Of a stretch of DNA of 24,035 nucleotides, positions 13,847 to 21,220 are shown in pieces (position 1 is the stretch's first letter; each line of letters starts with the position of its first letter). A program made the position numbers and the translations under genes. Below the pieces are notes generated by a model. That model did not search any database and was not told the DNA's origin. It saw nothing but the letters and a program-made list of their open reading frames with translations. The DNA is from a virus. The DNA lies in the IMG/VR virus record IMGVR_UViG_3300044641_006456, positions 1 through 24,035 of that record, one strand, 5' to 3'.

Positions 13847-14905
13847 CTAAAGCGAAATGCCCTGCATGGCCTTCTGGATGCGGTCGCCCTCGATCCAGCG
13901 CTGGTAGGTGGACTGGTGGACCTGGAGGCTGTGGCCCATCAGGCGGGCACCGAGGTCGGCGGAGACGCCTTTGGACAGCAGGCGCAGGGCGTAGGCGTGG
14001 CGGAGGTTGTAGGGCTTGATGCTCACCTGGGCCCGGTCCAGGGCGTCGTTGAAGACCTTGGTCAGGGTGCGGGCGCTTTGCGTGGGGCGCGGGAGGTCCC
14101 GTAGCTCGAAGAGCTTGATCCAGGCGCTCGGGCACGGGGTGACACGACGGGCGCCTGTTTTGGTCTTGTCGTGGACCTCGATCCAGTCGTCCTCGAGCCA
14201 GGTGAGCTCAGCGCACTCGTGGGGACGAAGGCCATAGGCAGCGCACATCCCGAAGGTCCAGCGCCAGTGCGGCTGGCGGATTTGCTTGAACGCGGCCTCG
14301 ATGGCCTCGTCGGTGGGGATGTCGCGCTCGGTGAGCTTGTCGACGCCGTAGCCGCGGCAGGCTTCGAGGAGGGCGCTGGTCTCTAGGCCCAGGGACTTGG
14401 CCACTTGGGTCAGGAGGTTGCCCTGGTCGCGGCGGGAGGCGCTGCCGGCGGGCATGGAGCGGATGACCCGGAGCAGGGAGACTTCGGTGATGGCGCCCGA
14501 GGGCGGGAGCTTGCGCAGGGCGGGGGCCCATTTCTTGGACCAGGCGCTGGCACCGCGCTCGGGTTCCTTGCGGTACTTGCTGGCGTGGAGTCGCTGGGCG
14601 GCCGTGCGGAACTCCGCGACGGTGATGGCGGCGGGGCCTTCGGGGGTGTCCCAGGCTTCCCAGCAGAAGGTGCCGGTGCGCAGTTGCCGGGAGAGGAGGT
14701 GGGCCTTGTCCTCCGCTTCACCGAGGGCGGCGAGGACGGCGGGCAGGCCGAGGCTGATCCGTTGGCGGCGCTTGAGGGCCGGATCGGAGCGGTCCACCAG
14801 GGTGGCCCGGAGCACAAGCGAGGCTTTGCGCTGCTCGATGGTGCAGCGGTGGCCGCCGGCTTTGAGGCGGGCGTTGAGTTCCCCGAGGGCGGCTTCGAGG
14901 GGCAC
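13847..14905 (-). CDS. int: Tyrosine-family site-specific integrase
   Basis: This 352-aa integrase should recombine the phage attP (15035-15078) with a host tRNA-Pro gene. The catalytic domain shows Arg I in CAAYGLRPHECAEL (about residue 226), the box II NLRHAYALRLL with Tyr in place of the usual His two residues before Arg, GHSLQVHQ, and the nucleophile in STYQRW (about residue 333). The N-terminal half would hold the arm- and core-binding domains. The start is a GTG at 14905, directly next to an arm-type repeat pair (14909-14928), so Int binding could repress its own gene. An in-frame extension upstream has no ATG. Confidence 0.93.
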   Translation of the reverse strand: MPLEAALGELNARLKAGGHRCTIEQRKASLVLRATLVDRSDPALKRRQRISLGLPAVLAALGEAEDKAHLLSRQLRTGTFCWEAWDTPEGPAAITVAEFRTAAQRLHASKYRKEPERGASAWSKKWAPALRKLPPSGAITEVSLLRVIRSMPAGSASRRDQGNLLTQVAKSLGLETSALLEACRGYGVDKLTERDIPTDEAIEAAFKQIRQPHWRWTFGMCAAYGLRPHECAELTWLEDDWIEVHDKTKTGARRVTPCPSAWIKLFELRDLPRPTQSARTLTKVFNDALDRAQVSIKPYNLRHAYALRLLSKGVSADLGARLMGHSLQVHQSTYQRWIEGDRIQKAMQGISL

Positions 14906-14908
14906 CGG

Positions 14909-14928
14909 GTGGACCGAAAGGTGGACCG
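14909..14928 (+). repeat. Left arm-type repeats of attP
   Basis: Two direct copies of GTGGACCG at 14909-14916 and 14921-14928 are spaced 12 bases apart. The same octamer occurs twice, in the same orientation, on the other side of the core at 15140 and 15151. This is the arrangement of integrase arm sites. Confidence 0.65.
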
Positions 14929-14970
14929 TTTTCGCCGTCAGGCTAGGTCTATTTGGGCCCTGGAGCGACC

Positions 14971-15003
14971 AAATAAAAAAGCCGCTCTCGGGGGAGAAGC
15001 GGC
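14971..15003 (-). terminator. Leftward terminator between tRNA core and integrase
   Basis: The stem GCCGCT (14981-14986) / AGCGGC (14998-15003), with a further inner pairing, is followed on the - strand by TTTTTTATTT. After integration it would lie just beyond the restored host tRNA-Pro and stop transcription of that tRNA from entering the integrase gene. Confidence 0.8.
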
Positions 15004-15034
15004 GTGGCGACTGGAAAGTGCCGGTTTTACTGAA

Positions 15035-15078
15035 TCGGAGCGGCGGGATTTGAACCCACGACCCCCACTACCCCAAAG
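15035..15078 (-). other. attP core: 3' part of a tRNA-Pro(GGG) gene
   Basis: Read on the - strand, this is the 3' half of a tRNA: the anticodon loop TTGGGGT with anticodon GGG, the stem half AGTGG, a 5-base variable loop, the T-arm GTGGG-TTCAAAT-CCCGC, the acceptor strand CGCTCCG and discriminator A. The matching 5' anticodon-stem half CCACT and the 5' acceptor CGGAGCG are absent upstream, so this is not a functional tRNA gene. Integration by crossing over in the anticodon loop would rebuild the host tRNA. Confidence 0.85.
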
Positions 15079-15086
15079 AGTTAAGG

Positions 15087-15118
15087 GGTCTCCAGAAAGC
15101 GTTGCGGTGGCTGAGACC
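15087..15118. repeat. Inverted repeat inside attP
   Basis: GGTCTC (15087-15092) and GAGACC (15113-15118) flank 20 bases between the core and the right arm repeats. It could be a site for the candidate excisionase or a host bending protein; nothing in the sequence decides this. Confidence 0.3.
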
Positions 15119-15139
15119 TTGATGATCTGGCATCACAGA

Positions 15140-15161
15140 GTGGACCGATAGTGGACCGATA
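15140..15161 (+). repeat. Right arm-type repeats of attP
   Basis: Two perfect tandem copies of GTGGACCGATA (15140-15150 and 15151-15161) share the GTGGACCG octamer with the pair at 14909-14928. With the tRNA core between them they define attP from about 14909 to 15161. Confidence 0.65.
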
Positions 15162-15185
15162 GCCTGGTTCATACGCACGTTGCGC

Positions 15186-16331
15186 ATGGCCAGCAGCAAG
15201 AAGACCGCCTACCCCGCGAGCTGGGATGGGGTCCTGGCGGCGGCCAAGGCAGCGGGGGCGAAGTTCCCCGAGCTTGTGGCTGCGCAGGCGGCGCTGGAGA
15301 GCGGCTGGTTTGAGCACACCAGCGGGCGGAACAACTACTTCGGCATCAAGGGCAAGGGCACGGTCAAGCCGACGACTGAGTTCATCAACGGAGCTCGGGT
15401 GCATGTCGACGCCGAGTTCATGGACTTCCCCGACCTCGGGGCCTGTGTCCAGTACCTCGTGACGCGCTGGTACAAGGACTGGGAGGGCTACGAGGGCGTC
15501 AACAGGGCGGCGACGCGGGAGGCGGCGGCTAAGGAGCTCGTGAAGCAGGGCTACGCCACGGACCCGGCCTACGCGGAGAAGCTGATCCGGCTGATGGACG
15601 AGAAGGCCCCGAACTCGGGTGCGGAGCCGGAGGTGGTGAAGGCGGCGCCCAAGCCGATCCTGTTCGAGATCGAGGCGCGGCAGGACACCTGGCTCAAGAA
15701 AAAGCCCGTTCAGGCAAGTGAGCTCGGGGACAAGGAGAAGGTGGCGGTGGTCAAGGGCAAGGACTATGCAGTTGCTGCATACACGGAGGTGCCGGCCGAC
15801 GGGCACGCCAAGGTTGAGTTGGCCGGGGGCGCGGGTACTTGGTACCTGTTTGAGTCGCACTGGTCCAAGGCGCAGCGGGGCGGCGAAGCCATGCCGTCCT
15901 CGGTGGATTGGGGGGACTTTGATTGCTTGGTGACCCCGCACCTGACGGTGGGGGAGGTGCTGCAGTGGGATCGGCGCCGCGTTCCGGGGCAGAGCGCTTC
16001 TGTGCGCAGCAAGTTGCTGCGGACTGCTGCGGAGTTTGAAAAGGTGCGCTTGGCGTGGGGGCGGCCCCTCGGGGTGACGAGCTTCTACAGGCCGGAGCCG
16101 ATCAATTCCCAAGTGGGCGGGGTGCCGGGCTCGAAGCACACCACGGGGGAGGCGTTCGACATCTATCCGGTCGACCGGAGCCTGGAGAGCTTCTACCAGT
16201 GGATCCGGGTGCGCTGGACCGGAGGGCTGGGCGACGGCCGTCCTCGGGGGTTCATCCATTTGGACACCCGCGGGGGTGGGGGCTTTGTGCCCGGGGCCGG
16301 GGTTAGGCCCGCGGCGGAGTGGATCTACTGA
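15186..16331 (+). CDS. Two-domain endolysin: glucosaminidase plus M15 peptidase
   Basis: This 381-aa protein probably cuts peptidoglycan at two kinds of bond. Residues about 10-150 match a glucosaminidase of the FlgJ/GH73 type (QAALESGWFEHTSGRNNYFGIKGKG, with a likely catalytic Glu in ALESGW). A middle segment (WLKKKPVQASELGD ... WYLFESHW) looks SH3-like. Residues about 240-381 are an M15-type D-Ala-D-Ala carboxypeptidase/endopeptidase with the zinc ligands SKHTTGEAFDIY and GFIHLD. The ATG at 15186 is preferred to a TTG at 15180. It could be a free endolysin or a virion-associated enzyme. No signal peptide is visible, so release would need a holin. Confidence 0.88.
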   Translation: MASSKKTAYPASWDGVLAAAKAAGAKFPELVAAQAALESGWFEHTSGRNNYFGIKGKGTVKPTTEFINGARVHVDAEFMDFPDLGACVQYLVTRWYKDWEGYEGVNRAATREAAAKELVKQGYATDPAYAEKLIRLMDEKAPNSGAEPEVVKAAPKPILFEIEARQDTWLKKKPVQASELGDKEKVAVVKGKDYAVAAYTEVPADGHAKVELAGGAGTWYLFESHWSKAQRGGEAMPSSVDWGDFDCLVTPHLTVGEVLQWDRRRVPGQSASVRSKLLRTAAEFEKVRLAWGRPLGVTSFYRPEPINSQVGGVPGSKHTTGEAFDIYPVDRSLESFYQWIRVRWTGGLGDGRPRGFIHLDTRGGGGFVPGAGVRPAAEWIY

Positions 16332-16477
16332 TGGACGACCGCACTCGGGAGAACTGGGCGAAGGTCAAGGAGGCCCTGGAGAAGGCAGGGAAGACCGATA
16401 GCCCGTTCTATGCGAGGGCGGTGAAGGTGCTCACGACTGGGCGGGACCCGGGTCCGCCGGGGTTTGGGGCTCAGTAG
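16331..16477 (+). CDS. Small phage protein, 48 aa
   Basis: This short gene starts with ATG overlapping the lysin stop (TGATG) and encodes a charged helical peptide (MDDRTRENWAKVKEALEKAGK) followed by SPFYARAVKVL and a Gly/Pro tail. Codon choice and the overlap support a real, lysin-coupled gene. It ends inside the tail of the leftward 60-aa gene, overlapping by 7 bases. It contains the 12-base palindrome GGACCCGGGTCC at 16444-16455. Function unknown. Confidence 0.7.
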   Translation: MDDRTRENWAKVKEALEKAGKTDSPFYARAVKVLTTGRDPGPPGFGAQ

Positions 16478-16653
16478 GTGCCGTCGTCGATTAGGTCGTA
16501 GCCGATCTGGACGACGGAGGCGACGCCGGTGTCTTTTTTGACGTAGAGCCGGCCGTCGTAGGTGTTGATGGCGAGCTCGCCGAGCTGGAGGTCCCCGGTG
16601 GTGGGGACTTTGTTTTGCACAGCGGAGCGCTTGAGCTTGATCGTGTTTGCCAT
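16471..16653 (-). CDS. Small tail-fibre-like protein, 60 aa
   Basis: The protein begins MANTIKLKRSAVQNKVPTTG and continues LGELAINTYDGRLYVKKDTG, the repeated opening of many phage tail-fibre proteins (a short beta-rich module used for attachment or trimerisation). Only this module is present, so it is either a stand-alone fibre tip/adaptor or a remnant. The following 489-aa gene starts with a related MANTLRIKRRASG, showing that the module is duplicated. ATG at 16653 has GAGGA upstream. Confidence 0.75.
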   Translation of the reverse strand: MANTIKLKRSAVQNKVPTTGDLQLGELAINTYDGRLYVKKDTGVASVVQIGYDLIDDGTY

Positions 16654-16701
16654 GTGGCCGTCCTCGGGTGCCTAGGGAGGCTGGACAGACGGCGGAGCGC
16701 T

Positions 16702-18171
16702 TTAGAAGACGCCGCCGTCGAGGTCGATGTTGTCGATCGTCCCACCGGTGATGGCCACGTTGTTGGCGTTTTGTGTGGCGATGGTGCCGAGGCCCAGGGT
16801 GGTGCGCCCTGCGGTGGCGTCGGCGTCGTCGAGGATGCTGCGGCCGAAGGCGGTCAGGCTCGTGGTGGTGAAGGCGTCGGAGCCAGTGGCGTAGATGAGC
16901 TGGTTCGCGCTCGTGGTGACGCCGGCCAGGGCGGTCAGCGTGGCGTCGAGAGGCTGGGCATCGACGATGCCGTAGCCAGACAGGGTTGTGGGGTTGGTGC
17001 CGGCGGTGATGCGGCCGTACGCATCGACCGTGGTCGAGATGTAGGTGCCGGCGGTTATGCCGGTTGTAGCCAGGTCAATCGAGTCGGCGTTGACGACGAT
17101 GCGGGTCGCGCTCGCAGTGACGACGTCGAGGGTGTTGCCGGTCTTGGTCAGACCTGCGCCGGCGGTGATTTGGCCGGCACCCGAGAACTGGGTGAAGGCG
17201 AGGGCGGTGGTGCCGAGGGTGATTGTGCCGTCGGTGGTCAGGACCCAGCCGGAGTCGGCGTTGGTGGTGCCGGCCTCGACGAAGGTGAACATGCCTGAGG
17301 TCACCTTTGCCGAGGTATCGGCGTCAGTGGTGCGGGTCCAGGCGCCACCGGAGACAACGGTGTAGAGGCCGTTCTCGGAGGCGGTGGTCTGGTTCTTCAC
17401 CAGGACACGGTCGCCGGCGCTCAGTGCGATGCCGTCGACGGTCTGGGTGCCGTTCAGCGTGATGTTGGCTGTGGTGGCGGCGCGGCAGGAGTCCTTGACG
17501 TCGAGGCCCTGCTTGGTGGCGTCGACGTATGCCTTGGTGGCGGCGTCTTGGGCCCCGGTGGGGTCCGCCAGGTTGGTGATCTTGCGGCTGTTGAGCGTGA
17601 CATCCGCGGTGGGCGCGGTCAGCTGATCCAGGCGGTTGGTGCGGACCTGGGTGTCGAAGTCGCTGATCTTGGCGGCGGTCAGCGTTGGGATGTCGCTGGC
17701 AGCCAGGGTGGTGCCGGAGGTGGCCAGGCCCTTCGCGTTGAAGGTGATCTTGGTGTAGGTGCCGGCGGTGACACCGCTGTTCGCCAGGGTCAGAGCAACC
17801 GAGGTCGTACCCGAGCCGGTCGCGTCACCGGTGAAGGTGATTGTTTGGTTGCCGGTGAGGTAGTTCTGCGCCTTCACGAAGGCGGTGCTGGCTGCCTTGG
17901 TGCTGCTGTCGGCAGTTAGCTGGGTGGGGACGATTACGTCCCCGGTGAAGGTCTTGTTTCCGCTGACTGTCTGAGCCGTGCTCAGCGTGAGGTAGGCACC
18001 TGCGCCGGCGATTGCAGGGATGGTGGTTGCTGTTCCGCCGGCGCCGCCGGTGCCCTTGCCGTAGTAGAGGACGTCATCGACCTCGTTGTAAGCGAGCTCG
18101 GCGTTGGCGAGCGAGGTAGGGGCGCCGGGAGAGCCGCTGGCGCGGCGCTTGATCCTCAGAGTGTTGGCCAT
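16702..18171 (-). CDS. Tail fibre protein, 489 aa
   Basis: This is a long, repetitive, Thr/Ala/Gly-rich protein with no hydrophobic segments, typical of a phage tail fibre. The N-terminal module (MANTLRIKRRASG ... NAELAYNEVDDVLYYGKG) resembles that of the 60-aa neighbour. A central KITNLADPTGAQDAATKAYVD segment and the LDVKDSCRAATTANITLNG-to-VLTTDGTITLG region are common phage-fibre modules. The C-terminus (TLGLGTIATQNANNVAITGG) matches the usual trimeric fibre end. It probably binds the host surface. It is transcribed leftward, towards the lysin. Confidence 0.9.
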   Translation of the reverse strand: MANTLRIKRRASGSPGAPTSLANAELAYNEVDDVLYYGKGTGGAGGTATTIPAIAGAGAYLTLSTAQTVSGNKTFTGDVIVPTQLTADSSTKAASTAFVKAQNYLTGNQTITFTGDATGSGTTSVALTLANSGVTAGTYTKITFNAKGLATSGTTLAASDIPTLTAAKISDFDTQVRTNRLDQLTAPTADVTLNSRKITNLADPTGAQDAATKAYVDATKQGLDVKDSCRAATTANITLNGTQTVDGIALSAGDRVLVKNQTTASENGLYTVVSGGAWTRTTDADTSAKVTSGMFTFVEAGTTNADSGWVLTTDGTITLGTTALAFTQFSGAGQITAGAGLTKTGNTLDVVTASATRIVVNADSIDLATTGITAGTYISTTVDAYGRITAGTNPTTLSGYGIVDAQPLDATLTALAGVTTSANQLIYATGSDAFTTTSLTAFGRSILDDADATAGRTTLGLGTIATQNANNVAITGGTIDNIDLDGGVF

Positions 18172-18228
18172 CTACCGGCGGAAGAGCATTGCCCTAAGTT
18201 ATCGCCGCTGTTTGGAGACGTAGGGCGA

Positions 18229-18516
18229 CTAAAAGTTGCCACCATCCGAAAGTGTTGAGGTCGTCCAGACGTTGTTTGCTTTGAACTTGGAGCTGGAGCT
18301 GTCGTAGACAAGGACCGAGCCGTCGGTCACCGCGCTCGTGTCGACGTCAGGGATTTGGCCGATGGAGGCGATGGCAGCGCCGGGAGCGCCTTGGGGGCCT
18401 TCGGTGTAGGCAGTGATGACCCCCGGGCTCGCGGGTGTCGTGATCGCAGTGATCGCACCGTTTTCTTCGGTGATCGTGATCTCTGCTTGAGTTGTGGTGA
18501 CGTTTATGAAGGTCAT
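18229..18516 (-). CDS. Putative tail-fibre accessory protein, 95 aa
   Basis: This 95-aa protein is rich in Thr, with a collagen-like GPQGAPG and a C-terminal DGSVLVYDSSSSKFKANNVW, a motif common at the ends of phage fibre proteins. The ATG at 18516 overlaps the stop of the preceding gene (ATGA). It probably belongs to the fibre or collar assembly that also uses the 113-aa gene just upstream. Confidence 0.7.
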   Translation of the reverse strand: MTFINVTTTQAEITITEENGAITAITTPASPGVITAYTEGPQGAPGAAIASIGQIPDVDTSAVTDGSVLVYDSSSSKFKANNVWTTSTLSDGGNF

Positions 18517-18854
18517 GACACAGATGTGTAGCCTTCAGCTGCAAGGATTGTGCCTTCGAGGTAGTACTCGCGCTCGCCGGCAGGGTTGAGCAGCAGGACG
18601 TCGTAGGCGCTCTCGTTGGGGAAGGTGGAGGTGGCGCTGTAGGCCAGGCGAAGTCGTACTCGGCCTTGGGGCCGGTTGACGTAGTCGACGGAGAAGTCGG
18701 CGTATTTCGTGGAGCGGCCTTGGTCCCAAACTTGGGCAGCGACGGTCCAGCCAGTCAGGTCGATGACGGCTTTGTTGGCGTCCTTGAATTCCAGGAGGAC
18801 GCTGTAGTCAGCGCGGCGCTGGAGTTTGATGTTGTAGACCCCAGGCTGGATCAT
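18513..18854 (-). CDS. Putative virion structural protein, 113 aa
   Basis: This protein is beta-rich (IKLQRRADYSVLLEFKDANK, TGWTVAAQVWDQ, VRLRLAYSAT, AYDVLLLNPAGEREYYLEG) and looks like the small structural proteins with an immunoglobulin-like or baseplate-upper fold that phages encode near tail fibres. It is coupled to the 95-aa fibre gene. The exact role is not known. Confidence 0.7.
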   Translation of the reverse strand: MIQPGVYNIKLQRRADYSVLLEFKDANKAVIDLTGWTVAAQVWDQGRSTKYADFSVDYVNRPQGRVRLRLAYSATSTFPNESAYDVLLLNPAGEREYYLEGTILAAEGYTSVS

Positions 18855-18885
18855 GACTGTGACCTCCTGAGGCAGTGTATCGGCG

Positions 18886-19152
18886 TCAGCGAAGGCGGTT
18901 GATGGCCGCTTTGATGGGGTCGTAGAGACCGATTACAGCCTCGATTTCGGTAGGGGAGGCGCGATGGCCGGTGGCGTTGGAGATGGCGCTGGCGACTGCA
19001 CCTTGGACCGAGCTCGGGGGAGCGTTGTTGTACAGGAGCAGGGGCACTTCGGCGTCGAGCTGCTTGTACACGGTGGGGAGGGCGCGGCGGAGGCCCTCAT
19101 CGAGGGCGGCTTTGAGCAGCGCTTTGGCGATGCGGATGAGGAAGGATTTCAT
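18886..19152 (-). CDS. Hypothetical protein, 88 aa
   Basis: An amphipathic, mostly helical protein starting KSFLIRIAKALLKAALDEGLRRALP. The first helix could associate with membranes but carries several charges. The C-terminus has SPTEIEAVIGLYDPIKAAINRLR. It overlaps the 87-aa membrane protein by 4 bases and is part of a possible lysis group with it and the 81-aa protein. Function not assigned. Confidence 0.65.
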   Translation of the reverse strand: MKSFLIRIAKALLKAALDEGLRRALPTVYKQLDAEVPLLLYNNAPPSSVQGAVASAISNATGHRASPTEIEAVIGLYDPIKAAINRLR

Positions 19153-19412
19153 GAGGTGGGTCCTCCGAAGGGATTGCGGGACCGCCCTCGGTCAGAGGGG
19201 GTGCGCGCTTGCGCGGGGGAGTCGGTGATGTAGGCCCAGAGGGTGGAGGCGGCGCCGCCGGCGACGGTGAAGGCTTGGGTCCACTGGTTGCCGCATTGGC
19301 CGGGGCGGCGGAGTTCGCAGCTCAGGACGTTGGCGCTGGCCATGAGCAGCATGTAGCTGTAACAGCCGACGAGCAGCCTGAGGACAAGGGCGACGACGGC
19401 GGGGTTACTCAC
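19149..19412 (-). CDS. Candidate holin or membrane protein, 87 aa
   Basis: The N-terminus (PAVVALVLRLLVGCYSYMLLMASANVL) is hydrophobic and likely transmembrane. A second hydrophobic stretch (FTVAGGAASTLWAYI) follows, then a polar tail with positive charges. Small size, two putative membrane segments and a charged C-terminus fit a class II holin, which would release the endolysin. There is no direct homology evidence. It overlaps its upstream and downstream neighbours by 4 bases each. Confidence 0.55.
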   Translation of the reverse strand: MSNPAVVALVLRLLVGCYSYMLLMASANVLSCELRRPGQCGNQWTQAFTVAGGAASTLWAYITDSPAQARTPSDRGRSRNPFGGPTS

Positions 19413-19654
19413 GGGGAGATGGCCTCGAGCTTGGCGACGCGCTGTTCGAGGCCGTTGAGACGTTGGTAGGTCTCTTTGCGGTCAGCGCGGATGTCGACGT
19501 GGAGTTCTTCGAGGCGGACGGCGACGTTCTCGACGGCGGCGGTCAGTTTGATGACGGCGTCGCGGCCTTCGGTGGTTCGTCTGGTGTTGGCACCGATGCC
19601 CATGGCTCCGACGGTGATGGCGGAACCGATGACGGCGGCAAAGACCTCGACCAC
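19409..19654 (-). CDS. Membrane-anchored coiled-coil protein, 81 aa
   Basis: The protein has one N-terminal hydrophobic helix (VFAAVIGSAITVGAMGIGA) and then a coiled-coil-like region (VIKLTAAVENVAVRLEELHVDIRADRKETYQRLNGLEQRVAKLEA). This resembles XhlA-type or spanin-like lysis proteins. The start is a GTG at 19654; a CTGAGT/ACTCAG hairpin lies just upstream, near 19660-19680. It overlaps the candidate holin by 4 bases, which supports a lysis cassette. Confidence 0.6.
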   Translation of the reverse strand: MVEVFAAVIGSAITVGAMGIGANTRRTTEGRDAVIKLTAAVENVAVRLEELHVDIRADRKETYQRLNGLEQRVAKLEAISP

Positions 19655-19694
19655 GACCTGAGTGGTTGCTACTCAGTCAGGCTATCGAGGGTGA

Positions 19695-19838
19695 TTAGCG
19701 GCCTTGGCCGCGGAGCTTTTTGCGTCCTCGGCGTTCAGGGCGCGAGTGCTGGCCCTGGCCTTGGGCGGTTGTTTTGGGTGGGCCGGGTTGGAAGGTGCGG
19801 CGGGTAGCGGAGATGCCGGACTTGCTCTTGACGGCCAC
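19695..19838 (-). CDS. Small basic phage protein, 47 aa
   Basis: This gene, shorter than usual cut-offs, fills most of the gap between 19655 and 19874. Read from the GTG at 19838 it encodes VAVKSKSGISATRRTFQPG followed by a Gly/Gln stretch and a very basic end (RRGRKKLRGQGR). I recall similar small basic proteins in cyanophage genomes; this is recollection, not a search. The codons up to the stop at 19695 are open, and an in-frame stop precedes the start closely. The palindrome GCGGCC-TT-GGCCGC (19698-19711) overlaps its last codons. Confidence 0.6.
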   Translation of the reverse strand: MAVKSKSGISATRRTFQPGPPKTTAQGQGQHSRPERRGRKKLRGQGR

Positions 19839-19874
19839 ACCTGAGGGGCAGTTGTTTCAGGTTATGGATGGGGG

Positions 19875-20132
19875 TTAGGTGGGGCCGAGGAGGTCTTTGA
19901 GTTCGGCGACTGTTAGGCCGCTGGAGGCGAGTTTTTCGGCGGGCGTCAGCTCGGGGACGGGATCGGGCTCGGGGGCAGGCTCGGGTACACCGCCTTGCGC
20001 AACCCACTCCAGGTACGCCTGGAAGTCGGTGTTGGCGGGGTCGAAGGGGATTGAAAAGCACTCTCCGTTTTCATCAATCCGCTGGATGACATTCATCCAT
20101 TTAGGCATCAACCTGTAACTGATGGCGTTCAT
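19875..20132 (-). CDS. Tail-fibre partner protein, 85 aa, paralogue 1
   Basis: This 85-aa protein has two parts: a variable N-terminal half (WMNVIQRIDENGECFSIPF, FQAYLEWVAQGG) and a Pro/Glu hinge (PEPAPEPDPVPELTP) leading to EKLASSGLTVAELKDLLG. The same C-terminal half is found in the 21217-21468 gene. It follows a tail-fibre gene, and its ribosome-binding site (GGAGC) lies inside the last codons of that fibre. It may be a fibre chaperone or a decoration that sits on the fibre. Confidence 0.75.
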   Translation of the reverse strand: MNAISYRLMPKWMNVIQRIDENGECFSIPFDPANTDFQAYLEWVAQGGVPEPAPEPDPVPELTPAEKLASSGLTVAELKDLLGPT

Positions 20133-20134
20133 TT

Positions 20135-21220
20135 TCAAAGCTCCGCTGAAATGGTGAGAATTGTGCCGCCTAGCCATTGGTTCGGGAATGTCATATTAGT
20201 GCTTCCGGAAAGGAGAAGGCCGCCGTCAACCGTCGCGCTGCTTACGGACGCTGTGCCAGATCCGCCCCCTGGTTGATAGTTGCCAACGGCAGGGGTATTC
20301 GTGGTAGGGGCCACTCTTTTGGTTACTTTCCAGCGCACCATGCCAACGTGGTAGTTGTAACCACCGCTGACATATGCTGTAGTTACAGCACCTAGATCCT
20401 GTATTTCAAAGTAGCGCTGACAGAGCTGAAGCTCCAGCCCGTAGCTTCTACGCTCAAAAGGTGTTGCAATACTGCCGGCCTCAAGCTGAACGCCGGTGAT
20501 GTAGAAGGTGGCGCTGTTGGTGCCGATAACACTAGTAGCACCTGTGGCGGACACACAGTTTGCAGCAGTCCATGCACCAGCTGCCCCGCTAGTAGCGGAG
20601 CCGACCCCCAAGCCAAAGAACACCCCAATTCCGGCGCTGTTGTCAGTTGCCCACGTTCCGGTCGTGTCACCAGCAATGGTGATTGTTTTGTATTCCCAGG
20701 TGTTAGCTGCTGCAATGGAATAGGTGAACGGGTAACTTCTGTCAGCAACTCCATTACGAAGCGATCCTCCAAACGTGCCAGTCAGACTTGACCGAACCCA
20801 GAACGAAAGCGTTACGGTTCTGGCATTGGCACTGCCGAAGTTCAAATCACCAGTGTTGAAGCCTTCTATGATTTGAGAGATGTAAGCGAACTGATTGTTT
20901 GCAAGCGAAGTGTCTGCAGATGCAACCGTACAAAGCAGTGAGTTTGTGAAACCAGCAGGAGCAACGGTGGATCTCTGAACTGTAAATGACCCGTCACTAT
21001 TATCGTTAGCGGCCCAACGGTCTAATGTGTAGATTACACCGTCGTTGATCGTCACACTCGCCCCAGCGTTGCGCTGGTCGATCCGCATATCTCCGTTGAT
21101 GATGCGGTTGCGGGAGGCGAGGACGCCGGTGTTAATGAAGGCGGAGCCGTCGGCGGCCAGCGTGATGGCGTTGCTGGACGCACTCGGGTGCTTGATGTTG
21201 ATGACGTTGATGCTGCTCAT
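20135..21220 (-). CDS. Tail fibre protein, 361 aa, paralogue 1
   Basis: The N-terminal half carries NRIINGDMRIDQRNAGASV, a module widespread in marine phage fibre proteins, followed by a jelly-roll-like region with VTLSFWVRSSLTGTFGG and TGVQLEAGSIATPFERRSYGLELQLCQRYF, and a distinct C-terminal part ending LTISAEL. It is a clear paralogue of the 21471-22694 gene, sharing this central half and the ISAEL-type/SAEL ending. The middle and C-terminal DNA is poorer in G+C than the ends, suggesting imported receptor-binding modules. It probably recognises the host surface. Confidence 0.9.
   Translation of the reverse strand: MSSINVINIKHPSASSNAITLAADGSAFINTGVLASRNRIINGDMRIDQRNAGASVTINDGVIYTLDRWAANDNSDGSFTVQRSTVAPAGFTNSLLCTVASADTSLANNQFAYISQIIEGFNTGDLNFGSANARTVTLSFWVRSSLTGTFGGSLRNGVADRSYPFTYSIAAANTWEYKTITIAGDTTGTWATDNSAGIGVFFGLGVGSATSGAAGAWTAANCVSATGATSVIGTNSATFYITGVQLEAGSIATPFERRSYGLELQLCQRYFEIQDLGAVTTAYVSGGYNYHVGMVRWKVTKRVAPTTNTPAVGNYQPGGGSGTASVSSATVDGGLLLSGSTNMTFPNQWLGGTILTISAEL

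Noticed and set aside
15035-15078. Functional tRNA-Pro gene
   Set aside because: The 5' half (acceptor, D-arm and anticodon-stem 5' strand) is absent; only the 3' part exists, as in an attachment core.
16444-16455. Palindrome GGACCCGGGTCC as a convergent terminator
   Set aside because: No T-run follows on either strand and the site is inside the 48-aa gene; in G+C-rich DNA such palindromes are expected.
16615-17919. Rightward frames opposite the 489-aa fibre gene
   Set aside because: They are Val/Gly/Ala-rich mirror frames of a high-G+C repetitive gene, without start signals.
19698-19721. Rightward terminator GCGGCC-TT-GGCCGC with later T-run
   Set aside because: All genes here run leftward, the T-run is displaced from the stem by several bases, and the sequence is explained by codons of the 47-aa gene.
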